From Hyperoodon ampullatus (lineage: Eukaryota > Chordata > Mammalia > Artiodactyla > Ziphiidae): DNA of 64,000 nucleotides. The number at the start of each line of letters is the position of its first letter. Position 1 is the stretch's first letter. Of this stretch, positions 35,936 to 47,363 are shown piece by piece. The stretch lies in assembly GCA_949752795.1 (NCBI GenBank), contig OX457056.1:97424942-97488941 (forward strand). Direction: 5' to 3'. The translations under genes and the position numbers were made by a program. The notes under the pieces were generated by a model. It worked only from the letters and a program-made list of their open reading frames with translations. It had not been told where the DNA came from and did no database searches.

Positions 35936-36344
35936 AAAAGGTTTAAGGAAAGAGGAAATAAGTATATCAACATAGAAGGTGAAAGTATAACAAGGTGCCC
36001 TTTCTCCAATTGCAAGTGGATAACTTTTCTGTGGAAAAAATGTGAGTGAAATTTACCATGTTTCCCTTTACATATTTAATTTACTAATAAATTGATATCA
36101 GTTCATCAGTTGCTTAATCTGCATCAAAAAGAAGAATAGCATAGAGTTTAGCCTTTATGGGAAAAACATTAGCATACACAAACAGATTTTGTATTATGTG
36201 CTATTCCTAACCTTGATAATTATCCAGAGAAACTGTTGAGTAATGAGCAAAATGTGTGCAAATATACAGTATGTGGCTGGATCTTGAAAAATGGGTAGGG
36301 ATTTTTTTAATTCAAAATTTAAATTTTATCAAAAATTTTAATTT

Positions 36345-37027
36345 TTGATTGGAATTTTAAAAATTATTTTAGTAATTTTATTGAGATAATAGTAGATTGT
36401 AATTTTATGAAATAATACAGAGAGGCCCTGTACCCTTTGCCCAAATTCCAAAATGGTAACATTTGGTAAAACTATAGAATAATATTATAGAACATTGACA
36501 TTGATACAATCTGCTGACTTTATTCAGATTTTCCAGTTTTACTTAGTTGTGTGTGTGTGTGTGTGTGTGTGAAGTGCTATACAATTTTATCACTTATATA
36601 GGCTGGTGTATCCACCACCAAAGTCAAGGTACTGAACAGCTCAAACATCACTAGTCCTCTGTTTTACATTTTTATAACCATACCCCAACACCTCTCCTTT
36701 CCTTCTCCCCTCACGTTTCCCATTTGTCTCCAACCACTGGAAACCACTAATTTGTCTTCCATTTCTAAATTTTTGTCACATCAAATATATAAGTGGAGTT
36801 TTATACTAGGTAACTTTTTGACTTTTTTCACTCGTATAACTCCCCGATGATTCATCCAAATTGTTGCATGTATCAATAGGTTGTTCCTTTTCATATTGAG
36901 TAGTAGTCAATGGTATCGTTGTGCTACAGTTTGTTTAACCATTCATCTTTTGAAGGACATCTGGGCTGGTTTCAGTTTTTGGCTGCTACTGCACAAGCTG
37001 CCATGAACATTCATACACATAGATCTG
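36345..37027 (-). mobile_element. Old L1 (L1M-class) 3' end, minus strand
   Basis: Antisense L1 3'UTR ('ttttattgagataatagtagattgtaattttatg', 'accctttgcccaaattccaaaatggtaacatttgg', 'ccaccaccaaagtcaaggtactgaacag') and ORF2 end ('gtagtcaatggtatcgttgtgctacagtttgtttaaccattcatc'). Contains a (TG)12 microsatellite at 36548-36571. Confidence 0.85.
36548..36571. repeat. (TG)12 microsatellite
   Basis: Perfect dinucleotide run inside the old L1. Confidence 0.95.
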
Positions 37028-37109
37028 GTTCAGGGAAAGCAAATGTGAGAGTTATACATGGAAATAAAATTAGGTCATTAGGCATGTGGTTTATAAAAGA
37101 CAGACTTTA

Positions 37110-37282
37110 GGGCTTCCCTGGTAGTGCAGTGGTTGAGAGTCCGCCTGCCAATGCAGGGGACACGGGTTCGTGCCCCGGTTCGGGAAGATCCCACATACCG
37201 CGGATCGGCTGGGCCCGTGAGCCATGGCCACTGAACCTGTGCGTCCAGAGCCTGTGCTCCGCAATGGGTGAGGCCACAGCAG
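37110..37282 (+). mobile_element. CHR-type SINE without an A-tail
   Basis: GGGCTTCCCTGGTAGTGCAG through 'ccgcaatgggtgaggccacagcag', then directly the flank. It lacks the last ~25 bp and the poly-A tail of other copies, yet it has a perfect 14-bp duplication AAAGACAGACTTTA at 37096-37109 and 37283-37296. It therefore integrated as a 3'-shortened copy, or lost the tail precisely. Confidence 0.95.
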
Positions 37283-37417
37283 AAAGACAGACTTTAAAAC
37301 ACAGGTGAAGGTGTTTAAACCTGATACTGTAGCAAATAAAAGATTACTGTTGTTTCCTTAGCTGGTGAGAGTCCTGATGTGATAACTCTGTCGACAATAC
37401 TAAAGAGAAACTAGATG

Positions 37418-37590
37418 CAGTAATTCTCAGCCATGGCTGAGCATTAGCCTCATGTGGTGAGCTTTAAAAAAACCCAATGCCTGGGCTGCACCACAGACTA
37501 ATTAAATCAGTTGCTCTTGGAGTGAAACTCAGGTATCCATATTTTTCAAATTTGTCCAGGCTGAACCAAGGTGGGACACTACTTGACTGA
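37418..37590. mobile_element. hAT-type MER DNA transposon relic
   Basis: 'gcagtaattctcagccatggctgagcattagcctcatgtggtgagctttaaaaaaacccaatgcctgggctgcacc' with a decayed complementary right end ('aggctgaaccaaggtgggacactac'). This matches the palindromic non-autonomous hAT elements related to MER5. Confidence 0.65.
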
Positions 37591-39505
37591 AGGCAAGTAA
37601 CAATCATGAGGTGGCCCCTAAAATCCAGGGGTGAAATGAAAAGGAATTTAGTCACAGGAATAAAACAAATTGGATGGTTTGAAAGATTAAATGTCAGTGT
37701 TCAATGACAAAGAAGATGTGGGGAAGAAGGTGAATGGATTCTAGACTAAATTGTGAATTTGCAGAATATTTATAGGGAGATGTTTTGAAGGTCTTTGGTG
37801 GTGATGATTTATTTGATTCAATGGTAATGCGCTCAGGTAGAGATCTCTTAGAGGCAACTAGAAATTTTCATACACAAAATTATTCATCCAGTACCCCCAT
37901 AGAAGTCAAAGTTCCATTTTTAAATTAAAAACAAAATTTTAGCCATCTTAGCAGACACTGATGTTTTGTTAAATGCTTCCCTTCGCAGTATACTGAGGTG
38001 ATAATATTGTTTGTCTTCTGCAATGGACAAGTTTCAAACTTGGATACTTGCTGCCATAAACTGAAATGAAATCACATCTTCATAATATATGAAATTAGTT
38101 ATAGTCTGCTGTGGGTCTGGCAATGAGGTATTCAAAACTTGGCAAGAGCAAAGAAGAGCCAAGTGGCTTTCATAATGTATTTTAAAATGAAAGTCATAAA
38201 GAAACCTGCATTTCATTAAGTGCTTGAAGAGAGCTTCTTGAAAATGTATTCAGTTAGAGAAGGCTGTCTCCCAAGTGAGTCCTGTCACACCACAGTAGGT
38301 GAGTTTGTTCTCCATGGTGACTGAGTTTGGTGCTATTGAGTTGTTTTCCTTGTCACCTTAGGCAAGCTTGATGGTTAATGGGATCGCTAATAGGATATAT
38401 AGTCAGTTATGGTGTTATAAACAAGCTTGGATTAGCTATGACTAAAATAAATGACCACAGACCACTGGTCCACAGAAATCAGGGGGTACTCTCATTTCTG
38501 TTCCTAGGAAACAGGTGTACTCAGTCCCTAAGAGGAGAAAAATATTACCAGCAAAATTGATGCTAATTAGCACCCATGTTGGCAGTCAGAACAGAGACAC
38601 TGAGAAGAAAGTTTGCAAAATGAGACTGGTTAAGGGCAGTAAAAATTTGTGTCACTAAAATTAGCCAAGTGTAATAAATGACTTTCCAGTGATTTTCTGA
38701 AATCCCATATTCTTCACTTAATCAACATATTAAAGGACAATTTTGTGACAGATGTGATATAGGTTGTATGCCCATTATTTATCCAATTAGTTTTACTTTA
38801 AAATATCTAATATCAGCAAACTTTGGTGCAATCACCAAATGTTACTGGTTTGCTGTATATGTTTGCTATAACAAACACTCTCTCTAGCAGATTAGCGTTG
38901 GCAAGCATTAGCCAGTCAATGAAGATTGGTCTTCTGCTCAGCATAGTAGATGATAATTCTATTGGTTGTCCCTTAAAATTCTACCTTTAGATATTCATTT
39001 ATTTAGTTTAAAACTTTGAATTTAATAAATTCAGTAGGAACAACATAGCTTTCAATTATTTACAACTTAATGTGAGTGAATTTTACATCATTACTGGAGT
39101 GGATATTGAGGGGAGAAAGGTTGGAAGATTATAAGAACCAAAAAACAGGTTCAAAAATTAGGAAAAGTTTGTAAGAAGACGTTTCCATGCTTACTGTATA
39201 GTTTAAATATCAGCTGAATTTAATTAGTACTTTTATTTCATATGGTGTCATTTTCTGTGATGACTATAACTTGCAGTAATAAGATGGTGTTATATCCCAA
39301 CTAAATACTGAAGGTGGACATCTTCATTGAAAACTGACTTTATTTTGGAAAAGTCATATAATTTAGCTTCTGCAATTTTTAACTGATGTACTAGGAAGGA
39401 CTGATATCTAAATTGAATCAAATATTTTTGTTTTCACATTTCTTTGAAGACGGAGTTGTCAATGGAGTAATACTGGATTAGATAGCTGGTGTGACAACAG
39501 CATTT

Positions 39506-39558
39506 CATGGGAATCGTTGATTCGTTGATTTAATTGCTACATTTGCTACATTCCCATG
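39506..39558. repeat. Inverted repeat with tandem core
   Basis: CATGGGAAT (39506-39514) and ATTCCCATG (39550-39558) are perfect 9-bp arms around a 35-bp loop. The loop holds two tandem doublets, 'cgttgatt cgttgatt' and 'gctacattt gctacatt'. Confidence 0.6.
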
Positions 39559-39831
39559 GTGATGCCCTTTACTGACAATCCTGTGCTTTCTTATTAAACA
39601 GCGGTGTAAAGGGTAAGATGTTGGCGGGGATTAAGAAATGGTTTAAACTGGCTGATTAAACTTTCCTGGTAACTCTACTAGCACACATTCAAACACAATT
39701 AATTTTTATACACAAGACGATATTCTTACTCCTACTCTGATCAACAGGATCCTAAGCAATTCTATTCCCTCTTCAAGAACGGGTTCTCTGTCCTTCATAA
39801 ACGTTTCTCATACTTATGCAGAAAGACAAAA

Positions 39832-39853
39832 AGCAAACAAACAAACAAACAAA
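39832..39853. repeat. (AAAC)n microsatellite
   Basis: CAAACAAACAAACAAACAAA tetranucleotide run. Confidence 0.85.
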
Positions 39854-39889
39854 ATCTGCTTCTGATAATATTACATTCATCATAGAAGA

Positions 39890-40075
39890 AAATGATAATA
39901 CTTTTACAATTGTAGAGGATTTCAGAGTTTATAAGATGTTTTCATAAATACCTGTGATACAATCAAAACAAGTATCATCATCTTGAAACTAAATGAAGCT
40001 AGAGAAATTTGGACATCTATCAAAAGTATAAGGCTGGAATCAGAACACTGGCTTTCTGACTAAATGGTGACCAAG
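39890..40075 (-). mobile_element. Possible MIR relic
   Basis: 'cagagtttataagatgttttcataaatacctgtgatac...atcatcatcttgaaactaaatgaagctagagaaatttggacatc' loosely follows the antisense MIR core. Weak. Confidence 0.35.
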
Positions 40076-41369
40076 GTCTAGTGCTTCTTTTGTATTTGAG
40101 TTTCATAAGTGCCTGTAGATTTACAATTCCAGTAGAGTAGCATCATATGAGCATTTAACATAGATAAATTTAATTTAGCTCTTGGTATAAACTGATAAAC
40201 AAATGTATAGAAAAAAGGAAAGAGCTGTAACAATGTATGCAATGCACGGTATGATGACTTATTCTATTTAATAAGCTTATGTCCAAATAAATCTAAGAAC
40301 ATAGACATGAACTGCTCTGCCCTCAGTCTCAATTCCCATGTGCTTCTCATCATATGAGAATCTCACTATACTGAGTAAAAAAATACATATTTTTCATACG
40401 TTTTGACCCTCAGATTTAAGCCATTCTTCTGTTCAACTGAAGAGACAGTTAATTATAAAGAAAAAGCTCTCTGTGTAGACTTACTAGAGAATTCATATTC
40501 ATCTCTAAAATTATATCAATTATAAATTTTGAATTTGTTCATTTATTTGGTTCTGACCCCAGTTGCTGATTTTAGAACATAAAACTCTATTGGAAACCCA
40601 GTTCCAGCATGACTTTCTTATCTATTGATTTTCATCAGTTAAAATATTTTTGGCTTGGTAATATTGAAGCGTGTGATTTTATTCATGTATGTTCACTACC
40701 TTGCATACCGTAGATGCTAAATAAAATTACTGCTAGGATAAAGGCTAAATATCATATAAGTCAGCTAGTGTGATAGCTAACACCGGAATCTAGGATATTA
40801 GCTTGGTCATAGTGATGGTAACAGATGAAGAAAACGGGGCAGTGTCAGCAGATAAAGAAATTGTGAGTTATTATCTTTGAAAGTTGTGGCAGGAAGTCTG
40901 CAGTGTGGTATATGGAGATTGATTTTCAAGGAAGGGCCTCTAAGGAAAGGAGGATAGAAGAAATAAACTAAAGGTTAGAAGGTCAGCAAGAAATTGATTC
41001 GGAAATGTCAGGTTATAACTAGGTCCTAGAAAGATTTTCAGATTGGGAAGGTGTTTACCAAGAGGGGATATGAATAAATTTCCTAAGATGTTTATGTAAA
41101 TATGGATGTATTCTCTAAATTATTCAGTAGTAATACTTGAAATTAATAAATGATTAATTGCAGTTGAATTACATCTCTACAAAGCAGGAAAGATATTTAT
41201 AGGATTCAAAACACCAAAGAATTACTTTACAATAAGTAAGTTTGGGGTGGCCTTAGACTAATTAAATAAAGAAAATCAGACCCTTAATGGGTTTCTGAAA
41301 GAAGCTACTTGTAAAATGGAAATATATTCTTCAAGAAGTTGTTGGGAAGTGACAGATTATGTTGCTGCA

Positions 41370-41575
41370 TGGATTTAAATCTTGAAACAATAGTCTTACA
41401 ATTTGAATGTTAGGCAAGTAACTGACTTCCTCTAAATGTCAGTTTACTAGTCTAAAAATAGATATTTATTATTGTTTTGCAACTTTATTGTGAAGGATAG
41501 GCGAAGCATTAAATCTAAAGCCTTGCTTAGCACTGACCTATATTCAGTGCTCTAAATATGACTAGCAGTAGCCAC
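41370..41575 (+). mobile_element. MIR SINE relic
   Basis: 'gttaggcaagtaactgacttcctctaaatgtcagtttactagtctaaaaatagatatttattattgttttgcaactttattgtgaaggataggcgaagcattaaatctaaagccttgcttagcactgacc' follows the MIR core and 3' end. Confidence 0.75.
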
Positions 41576-42099
41576 AGTTATATCACCAAATTAGTTCCTG
41601 AGTGTGTACCAAATTCTAATTGATTCCCATTCTGGCACTAAGCTCTCTCTTTAATTAGGGGATTTCTACCATATGAGGTCAATATTCCTGTAATGTCTTT
41701 TTTGAGAACTTCTTCATATAGGAAGAACATATAGGTTACAGCTCTCCTTTTAATTTTATTACCATTAATTTGACTATGTTCTTAATTTTGCCTAGCAATA
41801 ATAATAAATTTCTCTCATCCATCCACTCTGTAGAGCTATTACATGCCTTCTCCTCTCTCAAACTTCAACATCTGCCCCTCATCTTTACTCTCAGCTGATA
41901 AACTTGCTTTACTCGGTTAAAGAATTTAAAGCAAATCAAACAATGCCCACAGATTTCCATATTCACCTTTTTTTCCTGATATCATCTGTGTCTATTAATT
42001 CAGCTTTTTGTCCTGATAATAGTAAATGAACTCCCCTTGCTTCAATCTCCAGCTAATCTTTCAATTGTGCAGTAATTTCTGTCTACTCTAGTCAACTCA

Positions 42100-43395
42100 A
42101 GGTCAATCCTCCAGCAATTCTCTCCTTTTTAGCATCATCATTTCTTTCCTCTCCTCTGGATCAGTGCTATCAGCAGACAAACATGGTGCTGTTTTTCCCA
42201 TCTTAAACAATTGTATCTTGATTCTCATTCCTCTTCCAGTTATTTCTTTATATTTATGTCCATGTCTACAGCAAAATTCTTTGAAAGAGTTGCTTATACT
42301 TACTGTCCTAATTTTTCTTCTCCTAATCTCTTTTAAACCTGCCCAAGTTAGTTATCTATCCTCCTTTTAAACCAGTCTTGTCAATTTGACCAGTGACTTC
42401 CATGTCGAGAGATATAAAATACTGTAATTTCTTGGTCCTCATCTTAATAGAAAACCACAGCCTATGGCATGTTGGTTGATTACTCTCCCTTCTTCTCTTC
42501 TCCGGGATTTCAGGTTGTCTAATGTCTTCAGTTTGTTTTATCTCAGCCTCTTCTGGTTTTTTTCTCCTGATCCTTTCATGACAGAGTGGTCCAGGATTCT
42601 CTGTTTTATCTACCTGTACACTGATTTATACTCACTTAATTGTTAATTTCATCCACTATACTGGCTATACATATTGTATACTTGTTCTCAAATGTTCATC
42701 TTGCAGGTATACCACTCTCTTAAAATGCAGGCAAATATCTATCTGCCTACTTTGACATTTCCACTTGGATGTCTAATAGACATCTCAAATGCAGCATGTC
42801 CAATGCTGAACTAAATACTTCCTCAGCCCCTCAAAACTCTGCTTCTCCCACAAACTTTATAATCACTGTTGATGCAAGTTCCATCCTTCCAGAGGTTCAG
42901 ACCAATAATTCCTCCAAGGCCTCTTCTTTTATACTTAGTAATAACCAAAGTTCATGTGATATTTTAGAAGGCACAATATGATCTGGCCTCTTTTATCCTA
43001 CCTCCTCTTCTTCTGCTCTTGCTTACTGACTTCGCTCCTATAAAACTGATTTCATTGGAATTACTTTCTACCATTCCACCTTTCTCACCTCCTTCAAACT
43101 CTTGACTCACATGTCTTTTTTTTTTCCAGTGAGGCTTTCCTGCTTTGATCATACCATTTGTAACTGAGCCACCTCATCTGCAACATTCCCTATCCCTTTT
43201 ATTCTGCATCAATTTCTTTCATGTTATAGAAGCTATTTCTTTCTAACATACCACTGAACTCACTTATTCATTGCACTTATTTTTTATTTCTGTCTCTTTC
43301 AACTAGAACATTAGTTCTATAAGGACTTCTGTCTCTTTTATTCTCAGACACCTAGAAGAGTGCTTGAAACATAGTAGGTGTTCAATAAAAAGTTG
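42100..43395 (+). mobile_element. L2 LINE, 3' part with 3' end
   Basis: A long collinear match to L2. It runs through 'gtctacagcaaaattctttgaaagagttgcttatacttactgtc', 'cttgtcaatttgaccagtgacttccatg', 'gacatttccacttggatgtctaatagacatctcaaatgcagcatgtccaatgctgaac', 'gcacaatatgatctggcctctttt' and the terminus 'ctagaagagtgcttgaaacatagtaggtgttcaata'. About 1.3 kb of the reverse-transcriptase gene end and 3'UTR, with many stops. Confidence 0.88.
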
Positions 43396-43401
43396 TAGAA
43401 C

Positions 43402-44185
43402 AAGAAGACATACAGATGGCCAAGAGGCACATGAAAAGCTGCTCAAAATCACTAATTATTAGAGAAATGCAAATCAAAACTACAATGAGGTATCACCTCA
43501 CACCAGTTAGAATGGGCATCATCAGAAAATCTACAAATAACAAATGCTGGAGAGGGTGTGGAGAAAAGGGAACCCTCTTGCACTGTTGGTGGGAATGTAA
43601 ATTGATGCAGCCACTATGGAGAACAGTATGGAGGTTCCTTAAAAAACTAAAAATAGAATTACCATATGACCCAGAAATCCCACTACTGGCATATACCCAG
43701 AGAAAAACATTCAAAAAGCTACATTCACCGCAAAGTTCACTGCAGCACTATTTACAATAGCCAGGTCATGGAAGCAACCTAAATGTCCATTGACAGACAA
43801 ATGGATAAAGAAGATGTGGTGCATATATGCAATGCAATATTACTCAGCCATAAAAAGGTATGAAATTGGGTCATTTGTAGAGACGTGGATGGACCTAGGG
43901 ACTGTCATACAGAGTGAAGTAAGTCAGAAAAGGAAAAACAAATATCGCATATTAATGCATATATGTGGAATCTAGAAAAATGGTACAGATGAACCAGTTT
44001 GCAAGGCAGAAATAGAGACCCAGATGAAGAGAACAAATGTACGGACACAAAGGAGGGAAAGCAGGGTGGTGTGGTGGTGGTGGGATGAATTGGGAGATGG
44101 GATTGACATATATACACTAATATGTATAAAATAGATTACTAATAAGGACATGCTGTATAAAAATATAAAATAAAATTCAAAAAAT
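43402..44185 (+). mobile_element. 5'-truncated L1 with target-site duplication
   Basis: ORF2 C-terminus (RCHMKSCSK-like region, then [20 protein letters not shown] and [20 protein letters not shown]) plus 3'UTR, ending in an A-rich tail at 44160-44185. Perfect 13-bp duplication AAAGTTGTAGAAC at 43389-43401 and 44186-44198. A 114-codon frame at 43416-43760 is the ORF2 remnant. Confidence 0.95.
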
Positions 44186-44253
44186 AAAGTTGTAGAACGA
44201 ATGAACTACTTGCTCAGAAAGATAATTCTTAATGTTATTAAAAAGTAAATATA

Positions 44254-44442
44254 GGGCTTCCCTGGTGGCGCAGTGGTTGAGAGTCCGCCTGCCGATGCAG
44301 GGGACACGGGTTCGTGCCCCGGTCTGGGAAGATCCCACATGCCACGGAGCGGCTGGGTCCGTGAGCCATGGCTGCTGAGCCTGCGCGTCCGGAGCCTGTG
44401 CTCCGCAACGGGAGAGGCCACAACAGTGAGAGGCCCCCCCCC
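44254..44442 (+). mobile_element. CHR-type SINE ending in a C-run, inserted in an L1 flank
   Basis: GGGCTTCCCTGGTGGCGCAG, close to consensus, to 'cacaacagtgagagg' followed by C10 (44433-44442) in place of the usual 'cccgcgtaccgc' and A-tail. Duplication AAAAAGTAAATATA at 44240-44253 and 44443-44456. A similar AAAAAGTAAATA at the right end of the next L1 (about 45757) shows that this SINE entered that L1's left target-site duplication. Confidence 0.96.
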
Positions 44443-44455
44443 AAAAAGTAAATAT

Positions 44456-45119
44456 AGTCTAAGTCAGGGAGCATGATTCCAGATCTATTCTTCTTTCTCA
44501 AGATTGTTTTGGCTATTCAGGGTCTTTGTGTTTCCATACAAATTTTAAGATTATTTGTCTTAGTTCTGTGAAAAATGTCTTTGGTATTTTGATAGGAATT
44601 GTATTGAATTTTTAGCTTGCCTTGGGTAGTATGACCATTTTAACAATATTAATCCTCTGAATCTAAGAACATGGTATATCTTTCCATCTGCTTGTGTCAT
44701 CTTCAGTTTCTTTCATCAGTGTCTTATAGCTTTCAGAGTACAGGTCTTTTTTCTTCTTAGGTAGGTTTATTCCTAGGTATCTTATTCTTTTTGATGTGAT
44801 GGTAAATGGGATTATTTCCTTAATTTCTCTTTCTGATACTTCATTGCTAGTGTATAGAAATGCAACAGATTTATGTGTATTAATTTTGTATCCTGCAACT
44901 TTACTGAATTCATTGATGAGCTCTAATAGCTTTCTGGTGGCATCTTTGAGATTTTCTATGTATAGTATCTGCAAACAATGGCAGCTTTACTTTTTCCTTT
45001 CCAATTTGGATTCCTTTTATTTCCTTTTCTTGTTTGCTTGCTGTGGCTAGGACTTCCAATACTATGTAGAATAAAAGTGACGATAGTGGGCATCCTTGAT
45101 TTAGATTCCTGATCTTAGA
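44456..45119 (-). mobile_element. Inverted 5' segment of a twin-primed L1
   Basis: Antisense L1 ORF2. A 103-codon frame reads [20 protein letters not shown] and then AGYKINTHKSVAFLYTSNE. It starts with the more 3' ORF2 sequence at the left ('tctaagtcagggagcatgattcc') and reaches more 5' sequence at the junction ('ggcatccttgatttagattcctgatcttagag'). That is the arrangement expected from twin priming. Confidence 0.92.
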
Positions 45120-45241
45120 GAAAAAAACACTAATTTGAAAATATACATGCATCCCAATATTCATAGCAGCATTATTTACAATTGCCAAGATATGGAAGCA
45201 ACCTAAGTGTCCATCAACAGAAGAATGGATGAAGACGATGT

Positions 45242-45291
<50 letters not shown>

Positions 45292-45756
45292 CACATAATT
45301 GAATACTACTCAGCCATAAAAAAGAATGAAAGTTTGCCATTTGCAACAACATGGATGGACATGGAATGTATTATGCTAAGTGAAATAAGTCAGGCAGAGA
45401 AGGACAAATACTGTATGATATCACTTATATGTGGAATCTAAAAAATACAACAAGCTAGTTAATATAACAAAAACTAAACAGACTCGCAGATATAGAGAAC
45501 AAACCAGGAGTTATCAGTGGGGAAAGGGAAGGGTGAGGGGGCAATATAAGGGTAGGGGATTATAGGGGTAGGGGATTAAAAGGCACAAACTATTAGGTAT
45601 AAAATAAGCTACAAGAATATATTGTACAACACAGGGAATATAGCCAATATTTGATAATTAACTATAAATGGAGCATAACCTTTAAATATTGTGAATCACT
45701 ATATTGTACTCCTGTAATGTATATAATATTGTACATCAACTATACTTCAATTTAAA
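45120..45756 (+). mobile_element. 3' segment of the twin-primed L1
   Basis: Plus-strand L1 3' end: 'catgcatcccaatattcatagcagcattatttacaattgccaagatatggaagcaacctaagtgtcc', 'gaatactactcagccataaaaaagaatgaaagt', and the terminus 'tgtacatcaactatacttcaatttaaaaaaa'. It contains (TA)n at 45243-45285. The 128-codon minus frame across the junction is an artefact of inversion plus microsatellite. Confidence 0.93.
45243..45285. repeat. (TA)n microsatellite inside L1
   Basis: About 21 perfect TA units, expanded from the short TATATA tract common at this place in L1 3' ends. Confidence 0.95.
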
Positions 45757-45769
45757 AAAAGTAAATAAT

Positions 45770-47131
45770 GGTGGAATACAAAGCAATTGTATACTGCCTA
45801 TGAGTCTGTATGCACTGAAGAGCTGAAGGTGTTTTGAGATTGTGTAGAGAGGAATTAGTGCAAACTTCTATTTCATCATAGCATCTAATATTTGTAAAAT
45901 GTAACTTCTGGAAACATTATATATTTATTGACTTATAAATATATTGACATTATATGTTTACTGACATAAGGATTTTTATCTCATGATTTAAAATATGCCA
46001 ACAAATATTTATTCTTGAAGCCCCTTTTTATCATGAAACTTAAAGAATTTCGTTTGGATTAAGTTTTTAATGCCAAAGCTACTATGATCTTAAAAGGGCA
46101 AATTCTAATTTCTAATTCCACATGCAATCTAAGACTGAATATCAGCACACTGGAAACTAGTCCTAGAGAAATATTAAATACCATAAGCCATTAAATTCAG
46201 ATTCTATAACATACCTATCCATTTAAACATTTAAAATATATTAGTCCATATTTAATAAATTATTAAAACATATGCTAGAATGCCAGACAGACACCTGTTA
46301 GTTTGTTTTTAAGATAACAGATCACATAGGCAGAGAAGTAAAAATTCCAAATCGTGCAATACTCTTCTGAGATAAAAAAGTAGAAGAGGTGTAAGTTAAA
46401 GTGAAAGAAGTATGTTCTCACTACCTCTAATAGAACATAAAGATTAGTATAAGCAGAGGCAAAGTCTGGGATTCAGCTAGCAGTTTTAATCCCCATTATT
46501 GAGTAGAGATGAAAAAATAATATATAGATTTTTGACTTTCAGATTCTATTTAGTTATCAAACCTCTTACTGCAACAGGAATTATTGCATTATTTTTACTA
46601 ATGATTTTATATATTCCAGCAGGTATTTTGATACTTCCATTTGCCATTGATTCCAATTTTTTTATTCCTATCCAAAATAAATAAATAAACGAAATACTAT
46701 TCAAGTGTTTGTGAATAGTCCCTTTTCAGGTTACACATTTTATTTGTTTCTCTTTCCATCTTCCCTTATTATATATCTGATTCTTCTTGAAGGATTCTTT
46801 TCTTCCAATTTTCATGTTTTCTTCCATGATTAGGAATCCTGGTTACTATTATACTTCTGTTTTCTCTTTCTTTTATTTATTTTGTCCCAGAGGATGTAGA
46901 ATAATTTATATGGTTGGTAAATTGGAAAAGAAACGTCAAGGCAGGCACAGTTCAGTCTTTTCCTTCTTTTTCTCGGGGAGCAAGAGTTTCCTTCTACGCC
47001 ACCTCTGGTGGCTTTCTGCCCTCATCCATAGTTACCTTTGACTAAGTCAGTACGTTTGCCTATTAGAGAAGCTATACCAAGGTGGAGGGAGGTTTGGGGT
47101 GTTTCACTGGGTAAGAAAGGAATTCTATGTT
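45770..47131. other. Unique AT-rich DNA
   Basis: No recognisable gene or repeat; frames of 61 and 84 codons (46499, 46787) show no motif. Confidence 0.5.
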
Positions 47132-47145
47132 ACTAATATTGTTTT

Positions 47146-47349
47146 TTATTAAGATTTTTTTAATGTGGACATTTTTTATAGTCTTTATTGAATTTGTTAC
47201 AATATTCCTTTTTTTTTTAAAAATGTTTTGGTGGGTTTTTCTTTTGGCCATGAGGCATGTAGGATCTTAACTCCCTGACCAGGGATCGAACTCACACCCC
47301 CCTGCATTGGAATGCGAAGTCTTAACCACTGGACCTCCAGGGAAGCCCC
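47146..47349 (-). mobile_element. CHR-1-like SINE with extended T-rich 3' part
   Basis: From 'ttattaagatttttttaatgtggacattttttatagtctttattgaatttgttacaatattcc' through 'ggccatgaggcatgtaggatcttaactccctgaccagggatcgaactcacacc' to 'ccactggacctccagggaagcccc'. The perfect duplication ACTAATATTGTTTT at 47132-47145 and 47350-47363 shows that the whole 204 bp, including the T-rich part, is one insertion. Confidence 0.94.
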
Positions 47350-47363
47350 ACTAATATTGTTTT

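Larger units (their letters stand above)
37591..41365. other. Longest repeat-poor block in the window
   Basis: About 3.8 kb with no L1 or CHR SINE. It carries only one doubtful MIR-like stretch (39890-40075) and a short (AAAC)n at 39832-39853. No coding frame above 60 codons has any recognisable motif. Absence of insertions would fit conserved regulatory DNA, but conservation cannot be judged from one sequence. Confidence 0.4.

Noticed and set aside
44910..45296. 128-codon minus frame with (IY)n repeat
   Set aside because: Spans the L1 twin-priming junction and a (TA)n microsatellite.
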